Source: JBLNCE01 sp050260415 (lineage in GTDB: Bacteria; Bacillota; UBA4882; JAAYXC01). Taken from it: 28,158 nucleotides of DNA. Positions 1 through 8,411 of the stretch are shown piece after piece (position 1 is the first letter of the stretch; each line of letters begins with the position of its first letter). Location: positions 1-28,158 of the forward strand of contig JBLNCE010000164.1 in the NCBI GenBank assembly GCA_050260415.1, in the 5' to 3' direction. The position numbers were made by a program, and so were the translations under genes. The notes under the pieces were generated by a model. That model ran no database searches and was not told the origin of the DNA. It saw only the letters and a list, made by a program, of their open reading frames with translations.

Positions 1-36
1 GATACAGATACAGATCCCGATACAGATCCCGATCTC
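1..36. repeat. Degenerate hexamer tandem repeat (GATACA/GATCCC)
   Basis: Six consecutive 6-base units are visible from base 1: GATACA twice, GATCCC, GATACA, GATCCC and GATCTC. The array probably continues to the left of the window. A related array lies at 19843-19872 in the same orientation and also ends in GATCTC followed by a T-rich stretch. This looks like a dispersed intergenic repeat family rather than coding sequence. Confidence 0.75.
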
Positions 37-211
37 GGTTTTGTCCGGGCCTATCGGATTTGCCAAGCGTAACCCGATCATAGCACGGGTTGGACGAGGC
101 GGCAAGTTAAGACGCCTGGATCTATGCAAGTCCAGTTTTAGCAGGAATATGTTGCATTCTGCCGAAATTAGGCCAAATATCCACAAAGGTAATTTAGGAG
201 GTAGGTTGACC

Positions 212-961
212 TTGGCAGAACGCCGCTTGACCAGCCTGCTGCTTGCGATGATCATCCTCACGCTCGCGCTGGCGACCGCCATTACCCGGGCGGAAGACAA
301 CCCCCTTGCCCAGGCGGATGAGCTATACGCAAAGCGTTATGACCGGGCGAACGTACAAAAGGCCGTCAATCTCGTCGCCAAGTACCTGGAAAAGCAAGCC
401 AACGATTACGGCGCGCTCTGGCGCATGGCACGGCTGCATTGGTTCCTCGGCGACCGGGCGGAGAAGAAGGAAAAGCTGCCGCTCTTTGAGAAGGGACGGG
501 GCTACGCGGAAGCGGCCGTCAAGGCCAACGAGAAGGGCCTTGAGGGGCATTACTGGTTTGCTTCCCTCATCGGTTGCGTCGGCCAGGAAAGAGGCATTCT
601 CAACAGCCTCTTTATGGTTACGCCCATGAAACGGGAACTGGAAGCCTGTCTAGCCATTGACCCGAAATACGCGGACGCGCACGATGTCATGGCGCAGCTA
701 TTGTGGAAAGTACCGGGGTTCGCCGGCGGCAACACAAGGAAGGCCCAGGAAGAGGCCGAGCTGGCGGTGACCTATGACCCCTACGCCACCGCCAACTGGC
801 TCCACTACGGCCAGATTGCCGCGGCGAACAAGGATTACAAGACGGCCCGCATGGCGTGGCAGAAATGCCTTACGCTGCCGGACGACCCGGAGGATCCCGA
901 GGGAAGCCAGATTGACAAGAAGGCGGCCAAGGAAGAATTGAAGAAGATCGAGGGGAAATAG
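212..961 (+). CDS. Secreted tetratricopeptide-repeat protein
   Basis: Predicted exported protein of 249 residues built of TPR-like helical hairpins; the specific partner is unknown. I chose TTG at 212 because AGGAGG at 196-201 lies 10 bases upstream; TTG 206 is too close, and the frame open back to 41 lacks a ribosome site. Residues 1-28 form a signal peptide: an ERR charged start, then a run rich in Leu, Ile and Ala, ending near TRA. TPR-type features follow, including paired alanine-rich helices and an xDPxxADA signature near the middle. The segment WKVPGFAGGNTRKAQEEAE resembles one I know from small TPR proteins that carry a PGFxGG motif. The gene stands alone, with a hairpin 22 bases after the stop codon. 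The function is not known; scaffolding or envelope assembly is only a guess. Confidence 0.75.
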   Translation: MAERRLTSLLLAMIILTLALATAITRAEDNPLAQADELYAKRYDRANVQKAVNLVAKYLEKQANDYGALWRMARLHWFLGDRAEKKEKLPLFEKGRGYAEAAVKANEKGLEGHYWFASLIGCVGQERGILNSLFMVTPMKRELEACLAIDPKYADAHDVMAQLLWKVPGFAGGNTRKAQEEAELAVTYDPYATANWLHYGQIAAANKDYKTARMAWQKCLTLPDDPEDPEGSQIDKKAAKEELKKIEGK

Positions 962-983
962 CCGTAGGCACCATTCCCCGCGC

Positions 984-1019
984 GGCCCCTTCCCCCGTGA
1001 AAAACAGGGGGAGGGGGCC
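984..1019 (+). terminator. GC-rich hairpin after the TPR gene
   Basis: The arm GGCCCCTTCCCCC (984-996) pairs over 13 positions, one of them G-T, with GGGGGAGGGGGCC (1007-1019). The loop is 10 bases and A-rich. It begins 22 bases after the stop codon. There is no clean T-run after it, so it may be a weak or factor-assisted terminator, or a REP-like palindrome. Confidence 0.5.
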
Positions 1020-1606
1020 AATTGTCATTCTGCCATGCCGCCTTGAAGCGGTTTCGTACGAATCGAGCGCCGCGCCGCAGTTGTGACACGCTTCCGCGCA
1101 CCAATTTGAATGCTTCCGCATCCGCAAGTCCCTCGTTTTTCCCCGATCTGGAAGCCACCAGGTACATGAACGGACAACTTGCCCCACCGGCTGCCTGGAC
1201 AAAAGGCGATACCCTCGGTCTGGCCTGCCCTGTCGCGCCGCGTCTCCCTGCAGATGCTTCCCCGGCGAATGAGGCCCGGCAAGGCGAGCGGGCGCCGCGG
1301 TATAAGATCCCGTCCATACTCTCTTTCCCTTCCTAATTTGAATCCGGCCCGGATCTCGAACGGCCCTCATGAAAGACGGGCATATTAGGACTGACTGCGA
1401 AGGAGCGTGGAGGAGACGGGGAGAGGGGGCGTAGAGGAGATATGGCGGTAAAGGCATTGGCAAGTCTGTCCAGAGAGGTTCGGCGACGTGAATCGCAGCC
1501 GGCACAGGGCGGGAAGGATGAAACAGGCGGCGGTAGTCATGGTATATAATGGAATAGTATGCAGGAATTCATCTTTATACGTAGAATGAATTAGTGGGGG
1601 GCGACC
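1020..1606. other. Intergenic region without a convincing gene
   Basis: About 590 bases lie between the TPR gene and ord. Open frames exist on both strands, but none has a ribosome site with a protein-like product. The left half contains a minus-strand stretch with CxC and CxxC pairs in two different frames, which could be the remains of a zinc-ribbon gene. Bases 1407-1472 carry a GGAGGAGACGGG-type sequence followed by a GGCAAG(C)TTGTCCA-like segment, seen again at 2641-2695 and in part at 14376-14393. The end of the region holds a possible promoter and an inverted repeat, listed separately. Confidence 0.6.
1545..1592 (+). promoter_or_regulatory. Putative -10 box and downstream inverted repeat before ord
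   Basis: A perfect TATAAT sits at 1545-1550, but no good -35 hexamer lies 16-18 bases upstream, so activation by a regulator or another sigma factor is possible. Downstream, AATTCAT (1566-1572) and ATGAATT (1586-1592) form a 7-base inverted repeat with a 13-base gap, just before the ribosome site of ord. It could be an operator or a leader hairpin. The arms point the opposite way to a classical ARG box (TGAAT...ATTCA). Confidence 0.35.
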
Positions 1607-2632
1607 ATGGACAAGACACGCGTGATGGTCTGGGGACTTGGGGCCATGGGAGGCGGTATCGTCCGACTGGCGGCGGCCAAACCCGGTTTGGCCGTGGTGG
1701 CCGGGGTCGACCGCGATCCCGCCAAGCTGGGCTTGGATCTCGGTCTAGCCGTGGAAGGACCGGCCCTCGGGGTCAAGGTCGAGGAAGACCCGGCGCAGGC
1801 GTTGGCGCGCGCGAAACCCGACCTCGTCGTCATCGCCACCGATTCCTTCCTCCGCACGGTGGCGCCCCAGATCGAGTCGGCGGTCGGCGCCGGCGGCAAC
1901 GTAATCTGTATCGCCGAGGAGATGGCCTACCCGTGGATCGTGGACGCCGGGGAGGCCGACCGGCTGGACCGTCTGGCAAAGGCGCGCGGCGTGACCGTGC
2001 TCGGGACGGGGATCAATCCTGGTTTCGTCCTCGATACGCTGATTATCGCCCTAACCGGAGTCTGCCACGGGATCGAAAGAATCCGCGCGGTCCGAATCAA
2101 TGACCTGTCACCCTTCGGGCCTACGGTCATGCGGACGCAGGGCGTGGGCGTGTCGCCGGAGGAGTTTGACGCCGGCCTGGCCTCGGGAGCGATCGTGGGC
2201 CATATCGGCTTTCAGCAATCAGCCGCCATGATTGCCGCCGCCTTGGGCTGGCGGCTCGACCGGGTGGATGAGGTCCGCGAGCCGATCGTTTCCAGGGTGC
2301 GCCGGCAGACACGCTACGTGACGGTCGAACCGGGCCGAGTCGCGGGGTGCAGGCATCTCGCCCACGGTTACCGGGGCGATCAACTGGTGCTGGAACTGGA
2401 GCACCCGCAGCAGGTGTTGCCGGCCGCCGAAGGCATCGAGACCGGGGACTATATCACCATCACCGGCACCCCGCCCGTGAACCTCGCGATCAAACCGGAG
2501 ATCCCCGGCGGGATCGGGACGATCGGCGTGGCGGTCAATATGATCCCGATCGTCATGGCGGCGCGGCCCGGTTTGGTCAGCATGAAGGACCTGCCGGTGC
2601 CGGCGCTCTTGGGCGCTGGGGTGGGCGGGTGA
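1607..2632 (+). CDS. ord: 2,4-diaminopentanoate dehydrogenase
   Basis: NAD(P)-dependent enzyme of ornithine fermentation. It oxidatively deaminates (2R,4S)-2,4-diaminopentanoate, the aminomutase product, to 2-amino-4-oxopentanoate with release of ammonia. The 341-residue protein opens with a Rossmann fold: VWGLGAMGGG at about residues 8-17 is the GxGxxG dinucleotide loop, and the acidic residue of GVDRD follows the second strand. A dihydrodipicolinate reductase-like catalytic half follows. Start ATG 1607 has a GGGGGGCG ribosome site about 5 bases upstream. It is the first gene of a cluster that encodes every later step, which fixes the identity well beyond the fold. The 138-base gap to ortA contains repeat DNA, so a separate start for the downstream genes cannot be excluded. 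Confidence 0.9.
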   Translation: MDKTRVMVWGLGAMGGGIVRLAAAKPGLAVVAGVDRDPAKLGLDLGLAVEGPALGVKVEEDPAQALARAKPDLVVIATDSFLRTVAPQIESAVGAGGNVICIAEEMAYPWIVDAGEADRLDRLAKARGVTVLGTGINPGFVLDTLIIALTGVCHGIERIRAVRINDLSPFGPTVMRTQGVGVSPEEFDAGLASGAIVGHIGFQQSAAMIAAALGWRLDRVDEVREPIVSRVRRQTRYVTVEPGRVAGCRHLAHGYRGDQLVLELEHPQQVLPAAEGIETGDYITITGTPPVNLAIKPEIPGGIGTIGVAVNMIPIVMAARPGLVSMKDLPVPALLGAGVGG

Positions 2633-2640
2633 AGGGGTAA

Positions 2641-2745
2641 GTGGAGGAGAACGGGAGTAGAGGAGACTAAAGGCAATGGGCAAGCTTGTTCACTGTAGCT
2701 TAAGCGAAGGTGGAAGGCAAAAGGCAAGAGTTATGAGCATAGTAA
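2641..2745 (+). repeat. Intergenic repeat between ord and ortA
   Basis: Bases 2641-2695 match the sequence at 1407-1472: GTGGAGGAGA, then GTAGAGGAGA, then AAAGGCAATGGGCAAGC and TTGTTCACTG. The last part recurs near 14376-14393 as GGCAAGCTTGTCCACTGAAG. Bases 2707-2733 add AAGGCAAAAGGCAAGAG, the heptamer family seen after arcC. No coding potential is apparent. Confidence 0.6.
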
Positions 2746-2770
2746 GGTCTGAGTTAGGGGGTTATGGGCC

Positions 2771-3067
2771 GTGCAGGAGATCCCCGCCGGAACCTGGGTG
2801 ACGATCGAACGGATCGTGCTGGCGCCCGGCCACAGGGCGCCGGGGCTGCCGCCGGAGACCGCGTCGGTGCCGCTCACGGCCATGGTCAAGGGTTTCCTTG
2901 TCGCGCCGGCCGCGCTCGCGGGGTCGGCGCGGGTACGTACGGCGGCTGGCCGCGAGGTAGAGGGGATCCTGCGGGAGGCCAACCCCCCCTACCGGCACGG
3001 ATTCGGCGAACTCGTGCCGGAGATCATGACCGTCGGCGAGGAAGCCCGGAAGCGGTTGGGGGAGTGA
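2771..3067 (+). CDS. ortA: 2-amino-4-ketopentanoate thiolase, alpha subunit
   Basis: Small subunit of the thiolase that cleaves 2-amino-4-oxopentanoate with CoA into acetyl-CoA and D-alanine, the last step of oxidative ornithine degradation. The protein is 98 residues, about normal for OrtA. Recognisable family features are WVTIERIVLAPGHRAPGLP near the N-terminus, VPLTAMVKGFL in the middle, and the segment GRxVxGxLxExNPxYxHxFGxxVPE. The start is GTG 2771, with TAGGGGG at 2754-2760 as ribosome site; an upstream ATG in another frame is not used. It ends 3 bases before ortB, so the two subunits are surely co-translated. Confidence 0.9.
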   Translation: MQEIPAGTWVTIERIVLAPGHRAPGLPPETASVPLTAMVKGFLVAPAALAGSARVRTAAGREVEGILREANPPYRHGFGELVPEIMTVGEEARKRLGE

Positions 3068-3070
3068 GCC

Positions 3071-4477
3071 ATGGACCGTTCCTATGAGGCCGTCATGGGG
3101 CGGCGGCGCGAGATCATGCGCGCCGCCGTCGGACTGGACTACGGCCGGTTCGCGGTAAGCCCGGTGGCCTTTGCCTACGAGGAAATGATGCGGGCGGTAG
3201 GTCTGGATCTGCCCGGGGTGGCGGCGGTCCAGGCCGAGACCGGGGTGGGGCGGACGCCCCTGCTCGAACTCAAGAACCTGACCGCGCTGGTCAGGTCCTA
3301 TGCCCGGCCCGGCTTTGGCGCCAGGATCTTGGTCAAGGACGAGGCGGCCAACCCCTCCGGAAGCTTCAAGGCCCGCCGTGCTTCCCTCTCGGTCCATCAG
3401 GCGGCCAAGGCCGGCTATGCCGGCGTGATTGCCGCGACGAGCGGCAACTACGGCGCGGCCGTGGCCTCGCAGGCCGCCATGCGCAACCTGCGCTGCATCA
3501 TCGTGCAGGAAGCATTTGACAGCCAAGGCGTGGGCCAGCCGGAGATCCTCGAAAAGGGCCGTGCTTGCGAGGCTTACGGCGCCGAGGTCTGGCAATTGAC
3601 GGTGGGTCCGGAGCTTTTCTACTTCTTCCTCCTGCTCCTGGAAGAGACGGGCTACTTTAACGCCTCGCTCTATACGCCGTACAGCGTGGCGGGCATTGAG
3701 ACCCTGGGTTATGAAGTAGGCCGCGAAACGCTGGCCAAGTACGGCCGTGAACCGAAGATAGTGGCGGTCACGCATGCCGGAGGCGGCAACGTGACCGGCA
3801 CCGCCCGCGGCCTTCGCCTGGCCGGGTGCCGGCGTACTCAGGTGGTGGGGGTCAGCGTTGATCTGCGTGGGCTGCACATGGCCAGCGACCGGGACTTCAA
3901 CCGCAAGTCCTTTACCACCGGGCACAGCGGGTTTGGTCTCCCTTTCCTCACGCGCCCGGACCGGGCCGACGTGCCGCGCAACGCGGCGCGCGCCCTGCGC
4001 TATCTGGATCGTTACCTCCTGGTGACGCAGGGGGAGGTCTTCTACGCCACCGAACTCCTGGCCAAACTGGAGGGACTGGAGCGAGGACCGGCGGGCAACA
4101 CGTCCCTGGCGGCGGCGTTGGCCCTCGCGGCGGAATTACCGGCCGAGGAGATCGTGGTGGTGCAGGAGACGGAGTATACCGGCGCGGGCAAGCATCACTT
4201 GGCCCAGCTATCCTTCGCCCGCGGCCGGGGGATCGAGATCGTCCGCGGCGATCCGCGGTTGAACGAGCCAGGCCGCCGGATCGTCATTCCCGAGAAGCCG
4301 GAGCAGTTGCATGTCGAGGAGGTCGACCTCGGGCAGGTCCGCCTTTCATACCTCAGACACCTGCGCGCGGAGCACCCGGGATATACCTTGACCGAAGCGG
4401 ATCTAAAGTATCTGGCGGAGGAGACGCGGGCACAGCCGGATGAGATATTGCGGGTCTGGGCTGGAGCCCGCATATGA
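3071..4477 (+). CDS. ortB: 2-amino-4-ketopentanoate thiolase, beta subunit (PLP-dependent)
   Basis: Catalytic PLP subunit of the OrtAB thiolase, 468 residues, fold type II as in threonine synthase. NPSGSFKARRAS places the Schiff-base lysine at residue 100. AATSGNYGAAVA (about 124-135) is the Ser/Thr-Gly-Asn-His-like phosphate and substrate loop. THAGGGNVTGTA (about 235-246) is the glycine-rich PLP phosphate cup. Beta-replacement enzymes share this fold, but the thiolase call rests on the adjacent OrtA partner and the pathway cluster. The start ATG 3071 follows the ortA stop by 3 bases. The gap to oraS is 57 bases and contains a short repeat-like hairpin. Confidence 0.92.
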   Translation: MDRSYEAVMGRRREIMRAAVGLDYGRFAVSPVAFAYEEMMRAVGLDLPGVAAVQAETGVGRTPLLELKNLTALVRSYARPGFGARILVKDEAANPSGSFKARRASLSVHQAAKAGYAGVIAATSGNYGAAVASQAAMRNLRCIIVQEAFDSQGVGQPEILEKGRACEAYGAEVWQLTVGPELFYFFLLLLEETGYFNASLYTPYSVAGIETLGYEVGRETLAKYGREPKIVAVTHAGGGNVTGTARGLRLAGCRRTQVVGVSVDLRGLHMASDRDFNRKSFTTGHSGFGLPFLTRPDRADVPRNAARALRYLDRYLLVTQGEVFYATELLAKLEGLERGPAGNTSLAAALALAAELPAEEIVVVQETEYTGAGKHHLAQLSFARGRGIEIVRGDPRLNEPGRRIVIPEKPEQLHVEEVDLGQVRLSYLRHLRAEHPGYTLTEADLKYLAEETRAQPDEILRVWAGARI

Positions 4478-4486
4478 ACGGGGAAA

Positions 4487-4514
4487 AGCGAGATGCGCCG
4501 CTTCGCTCGGCATA
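4487..4514. repeat. Small GCTTCGCTC repeat element in the ortB-oraS gap
   Basis: The segment with core GCTTCGCTCGGCATAAC resembles, in reverse orientation, the CCTGAGCGAAGCGAAGAG element at about 13217-13250. The AGCGA and TCGCT arms can form a 5-base hairpin. This is a short dispersed intergenic repeat inside an operon. It does not contact the oraS ribosome site (AAAGGAG, about 4519-4525). Confidence 0.45.
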
Positions 4515-4534
4515 ACTGAAAGGAGCCGTCAAGT

Positions 4535-4906
4535 ATGCCCCGTGAGGACGATTATCCCGTGCGCCGGCAGCACCTGGCCGGTCTGAGCGATGAGGAACTA
4601 AAGGAACGCTTCTGGCGCCTGGCCGAGGAATTGGTCGCTCCCCTGGTGGAGTTGGCCCGCACGCATACCACTCCCTCCCTCGAACGCTCGGTGTTGTTGC
4701 GGATGAGTTTCTCCTCCCTCGAGGCCGGGGCGATCGTGACGCGATGCATGGAACGAGGCATCCTGGGCAAGGGAGCGGGTGCGGTGGTCTGGCGATACGC
4801 ACAGGCCAAGGGCATACCGATCCTTGAGTCCGGCCGCATGCTTGCCGATGGGCGGGGCTGGGATGAGGTCATGGAGGTGGTGGGTCGTGTCCCTGCAACC
4901 AAATGA
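4535..4906 (+). CDS. oraS: D-ornithine 4,5-aminomutase, S subunit
   Basis: Small subunit of the adenosylcobalamin- and PLP-dependent aminomutase that converts D-ornithine to (2R,4S)-2,4-diaminopentanoate. It is 123 residues, close to known OraS (about 120). It is helical and soluble with no cofactor motif of its own. The N-terminal DDYPVRRQHLAGLSDEELKERFW, the central PSLERSVLLRMSF and the C-terminal GKGAGAVVWRYA are family-like. Start ATG 4535 has AAAGGAG about 9 bases upstream. Its last 20 bases overlap the start of oraE, which suggests translational coupling to keep the heterodimer stoichiometric. Confidence 0.92.
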   Translation: MPREDDYPVRRQHLAGLSDEELKERFWRLAEELVAPLVELARTHTTPSLERSVLLRMSFSSLEAGAIVTRCMERGILGKGAGAVVWRYAQAKGIPILESGRMLADGRGWDEVMEVVGRVPATK

Positions 4907-7094
4907 GCCGCTGGATGTCGAAGCCGTCCTGAAGGACCTCGAGCATTATCGGCCGCGGCGCCGCGGTTGGCATTGGCGCGAGCGGATGCCCGAGGGGACT
5001 AGGATCGGGCCCTTCCCGTACTACCAGGTTTCGGCGCCGCTCGCGCGGAGCCTCCCGTTGCCCGCGGCCAGGTACTTCGGGGAGATCGACCCCCAGCCGG
5101 ACTGCACCATCACCACGGAGATCGCCTCCGGACGTTTCGAGGACGATATACGGCGCATGCGCATGGCGGCCTGGCACGGGGCTGACCACATGATGGTCAT
5201 CCGTACCACGGGACAGAGCCATATCGACGGACTCATGGAAGGCACGCCCGAAGGCGTCGGCGGAATCCCCATCACCCGCAAGCAACTGCGGGCGACCCGC
5301 AAGGCGCTCGATCTGATCGAGGATGAGGTTGGGCGCCCCATCAATCTGCATTCGTATGTTAGCGGTTTGGCCGGCCCGGAGATCGCGGTCCTCTTTGCGG
5401 AGGAAGGCGTCAACGGCGCCCATCAGGACCCGCAGTACAACGTGCTCTATCGCAACGTGAATATGGTGCGCTCCTTCGTCGATGCCGCCGAGGCAAAAAA
5501 GGTCATGACCTGGGCGGGGATGGTCCAGATCGACGGCGCGCACAACGCCAACGCCACCGCCCGCGATGCCTGGAAGGTCATGCCGGAACTCATGGTGCAG
5601 CACGCCCTCAACTGCGCGTATTCGGTGGCGGTCGGCATGCCGCGCGACCGCATCTGCCTTTCGACGGTGCCGCCGGTCGTGCCGCCCCTGCCCAACATGC
5701 GGCTGGACCTGCCGTACGCCGTGGCGTTGCGGGATTTCTTCGCGAGCTATCGCATGCGGGCGCAGATGCATACCAAGTACATCGGCAGTTCGACCAGGGA
5801 AGCCACGGCCACCCATGTTCTCAACCTCATGCTGTCGCGTCTGACATCCGCCGACATACAGAGCACCATTACGCCCGATGAGGGACGCAACGTACCCTGG
5901 CACTATAACAACATCCACGCGGTCAACACCGCCCGCCAGGTACTAACCGGACTGGACGGCCTCGGCCGGGTCGTGGCGCTCAGACCGGACGGCGAGTTGC
6001 CCGCCAGGGTGCGGGAACTCAAGGAACGCGCCGTCCTCTTCCTTGAGGAAATGCTCGCGCTGGGGGGCTACTTCAAAGCGGTGGAGGAAGCTTTCTTCGT
6101 TGATTCCGGCTTCTACCCGGAAGGGGCGGGAGACGGTATCGCCAGGCTGATGGAGGGCGGTGTGGGAGCCGGAACGGTCGTTCCCCGCGACCCGGATTAT
6201 TTCGCCCCCGTATGCGCGCACTTTGGGCAGAACAACCTGCCGCAAACGGCCGTGAATCCATGCGAGCTGATCGACGGCTGTACGCTGTGCCGTCCAGAGA
6301 AGATTGTCTACCTCGATGAATTGGACGAGGAGGATAACGTGCATCGGCGCCTGGCGTCAAGGGCGGCGGCGCGGCGGCATGAACTCATCCGGCCGGAGGT
6401 GCAGTGGGCTGGCGACGGCTATCTCACCGCCGCCATGTTCCTGCCGGCGCCGTCCGGGATGGCCGAGGCCGCGGCCCTAGAAATCGGGCGGCGGATGAAC
6501 CTGGAGGATGTGGAAGTTATCCATACCGAGGTCATGCATCCAGCCGAGGGCACGCTGGTCGAGATCAAGGGCAGGGTACCGTTTGCGGTGGCAAGAGGGG
6601 AACTGGCCGTGCCTGCCAAAGCCTCGCTCCTCGAACCGGCCGAGATCCGCGCCGCGCTCAAAGAACGGCCTTTCCGCCTGGTGGCGGCGACCGTGGGCGA
6701 GGATGAACACTCCGTGGGAATGCGGGAAATCCTTGACATCAAGCACGGCGGTCTGGAGGGTTTCGGGTTCAAGGCCCTTTACCTCGGGACTTCAGTACCG
6801 CTCGCCAAGACGATCGATGCGGCCATCGAGTTTGACGCCGAGGCGATCCTCGTCTCCACCATCATCTCACACGCGGACATCCATCGCCAGAACATGCGTC
6901 GCCTCCACCAATTATGCGTCGAAAAGGGCGTCCGGGAACAGTTTGTCCTGGTGGCGGGCGGGCCGCAGGTAACGGAAGAAATGGCGCGGATGGAGGGGCT
7001 GGACGGCGGTTTCGGCCGGGGCACGAAAGGGATCGAGGTCGCGAGTTTCCTCGTGCGCAAGCGATGCGGCCGGCGAAATGGGGCAAGTGAATGA
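4887..7094 (+). CDS. oraE: D-ornithine 4,5-aminomutase, E subunit (B12 and PLP)
   Basis: Large catalytic subunit of D-ornithine aminomutase, 735 residues. The N-terminal two thirds form the TIM-barrel substrate part and the C-terminal part is the Rossmann-like cobalamin domain. GEDEHSVGMREI carries the DxHxxG motif, with cobalt-ligating His at residue 608. Lys619 lies 11 residues later, the same spacing as His618 and Lys629 in the Clostridium sticklandii enzyme, where that lysine binds PLP. VLVAGGPQV near the C-terminus is the second cobalamin loop. I chose GTG 4887 because GGAGGTGG lies just upstream; the frame is open to 4779, but that part overlaps oraS and does not look like the family. 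The stop codon overlaps the next ATG (ATGA). Confidence 0.94.
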   Translation: MSLQPNEPLDVEAVLKDLEHYRPRRRGWHWRERMPEGTRIGPFPYYQVSAPLARSLPLPAARYFGEIDPQPDCTITTEIASGRFEDDIRRMRMAAWHGADHMMVIRTTGQSHIDGLMEGTPEGVGGIPITRKQLRATRKALDLIEDEVGRPINLHSYVSGLAGPEIAVLFAEEGVNGAHQDPQYNVLYRNVNMVRSFVDAAEAKKVMTWAGMVQIDGAHNANATARDAWKVMPELMVQHALNCAYSVAVGMPRDRICLSTVPPVVPPLPNMRLDLPYAVALRDFFASYRMRAQMHTKYIGSSTREATATHVLNLMLSRLTSADIQSTITPDEGRNVPWHYNNIHAVNTARQVLTGLDGLGRVVALRPDGELPARVRELKERAVLFLEEMLALGGYFKAVEEAFFVDSGFYPEGAGDGIARLMEGGVGAGTVVPRDPDYFAPVCAHFGQNNLPQTAVNPCELIDGCTLCRPEKIVYLDELDEEDNVHRRLASRAAARRHELIRPEVQWAGDGYLTAAMFLPAPSGMAEAAALEIGRRMNLEDVEVIHTEVMHPAEGTLVEIKGRVPFAVARGELAVPAKASLLEPAEIRAALKERPFRLVAATVGEDEHSVGMREILDIKHGGLEGFGFKALYLGTSVPLAKTIDAAIEFDAEAILVSTIISHADIHRQNMRRLHQLCVEKGVREQFVLVAGGPQVTEEMARMEGLDGGFGRGTKGIEVASFLVRKRCGRRNGASE

Positions 7095-8407
7095 CCACGG
7101 GGTCGCAAGGGTTAACCCTGATCGCGGAGATCGGCAGCACGACGACGATTGTCAACGCCTTTACCGGTCTGGACGGCCCGCAGCCATCCCTGGTCGGCCA
7201 GGGGCAGGCATTGACCACGGTGGATCAAGGCGACGTGCGGATTGGTCTCGCGGAAGCCAGAGCGGCGCTGGAGCGGCAAGTGGGACCGATCGGCGGGGCG
7301 GAGGTCCTGGCCACGAGCAGCGCGGCGGGCGGATTGTCCGTGACCGTGCACGGTTTGGTCTATGATATGACCGTGCGGGCCGCCCGCGAGGCGGCGCTGG
7401 GGGCCGGGGCGGTCGTGCGGCTCGTGACGGCGGGTCTGCTCGAGGAGGAGGATCTCGGCCAGATCGAAGCCATCGCGCCGCGGCTGATCGTTCTTGCGGG
7501 CGGCCTCGATTACGGCGAAGAGCGGACCGTCCTCGAAAACGCGCGTCGTTTGGCCCGCCTGGGTTGTCGCGCTCCCGTCGTCTACGCGGGAAACGTGGCT
7601 TTACAGCGCAGGGTGGCAGCCCTTTTCGCCTCCGCCGGGCGCGAGGTGCATCTCCTGCCCAACGTATACCCGAGCATCGATCAGTTGGTGGTGGACCCCG
7701 CCCGCGCCGTATTGCACCGCGTATTCGAGGAGCAGATCACCAGGGCGCCCGGGATGGACCATGTCAAAGAAATGGTTGGAGGGCGCATCATGCCTACGCC
7801 AGGCGCGGTCATGCTGGCCGCCGCGGCTCTCTATGAGGAGATCGGCGATCTGGTCGTGGTGGACGTCGGCGGGGCCACGACGGATGTACACTCGGTGACC
7901 GAAGGTTCGGCCAGTCTGCGCCATTGCTCGGTGGAGCCGGAACCCTTGGCGAAGCGGACCGTCGAGGGCGACCTCGGCGTCTTTCGTAACGCGCCGCAGA
8001 TTGCGGCCATGCTCGATCTGGACACCCTCCCTCCCGCCCTGCCGGAGACGGGGAAAGAAGTCAAGCTGGCCCTGAAGTATACGGAGACGGCGGTCAGGGA
8101 GGCGGTCATGCGGCATGTGGGCAGGCTTAGACATATCTTTACGCCCACGGGCAGGGTCGAGGTGATCGTCGGCCGCGACCTGACCGCCGTGGGATGGGTC
8201 ATCGGCACGGGCGGAGCGCTGACCAGATTATCCGATGGCGCAGCGATACTGGCCGGAGTCAGGCGGCGCAGGGGTGAGCAACTCCTCCTCCCGGAGCACC
8301 CGAAAGTGGCTCTGGACAGGGATTACGTCATGTCGGCCTGCGGCGCCATGCTGGAACGCTGGCCAAAGGCGGCGATGGCGCTCTTGCGGAAGAGCTTGGG
8401 GGTTTAA
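7091..8407 (+). CDS. GlmL/MutL-like ATPase of the ornithine degradation cluster
   Basis: A 438-residue protein of the ASKHA ATPase superfamily, related to MutL/GlmL found beside glutamate mutase. AEIGSTTTIVNAF at about residues 12-24 is the phosphate-1 loop. VVDVGGATTDVHS with Asp258 is phosphate-2, and GWVIGTGGALTRL near residues 377-389 matches the adenosine loop. By analogy with B12 enzyme chaperones it probably reactivates inactivated OraSE by cofactor exchange, but I know of no firm proof for this family. Translation is coupled to oraE by a 4-base ATGA overlap. The stop is TAA and orr starts 4 bases later. It sits between the mutase and the racemase, which fits a helper role. Confidence 0.85.
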   Translation: MTTGSQGLTLIAEIGSTTTIVNAFTGLDGPQPSLVGQGQALTTVDQGDVRIGLAEARAALERQVGPIGGAEVLATSSAAGGLSVTVHGLVYDMTVRAAREAALGAGAVVRLVTAGLLEEEDLGQIEAIAPRLIVLAGGLDYGEERTVLENARRLARLGCRAPVVYAGNVALQRRVAALFASAGREVHLLPNVYPSIDQLVVDPARAVLHRVFEEQITRAPGMDHVKEMVGGRIMPTPGAVMLAAAALYEEIGDLVVVDVGGATTDVHSVTEGSASLRHCSVEPEPLAKRTVEGDLGVFRNAPQIAAMLDLDTLPPALPETGKEVKLALKYTETAVREAVMRHVGRLRHIFTPTGRVEVIVGRDLTAVGWVIGTGGALTRLSDGAAILAGVRRRRGEQLLLPEHPKVALDRDYVMSACGAMLERWPKAAMALLRKSLGV

Positions 8408-8411
8408 TTCC

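Noticed and set aside
870..1505. Long minus-strand frame of 211 residues
   Set aside because: It overlaps the end of the TPR gene, lacks a ribosome site, and changes character along its length. Only the CHNCG part near its end is worth a second look.
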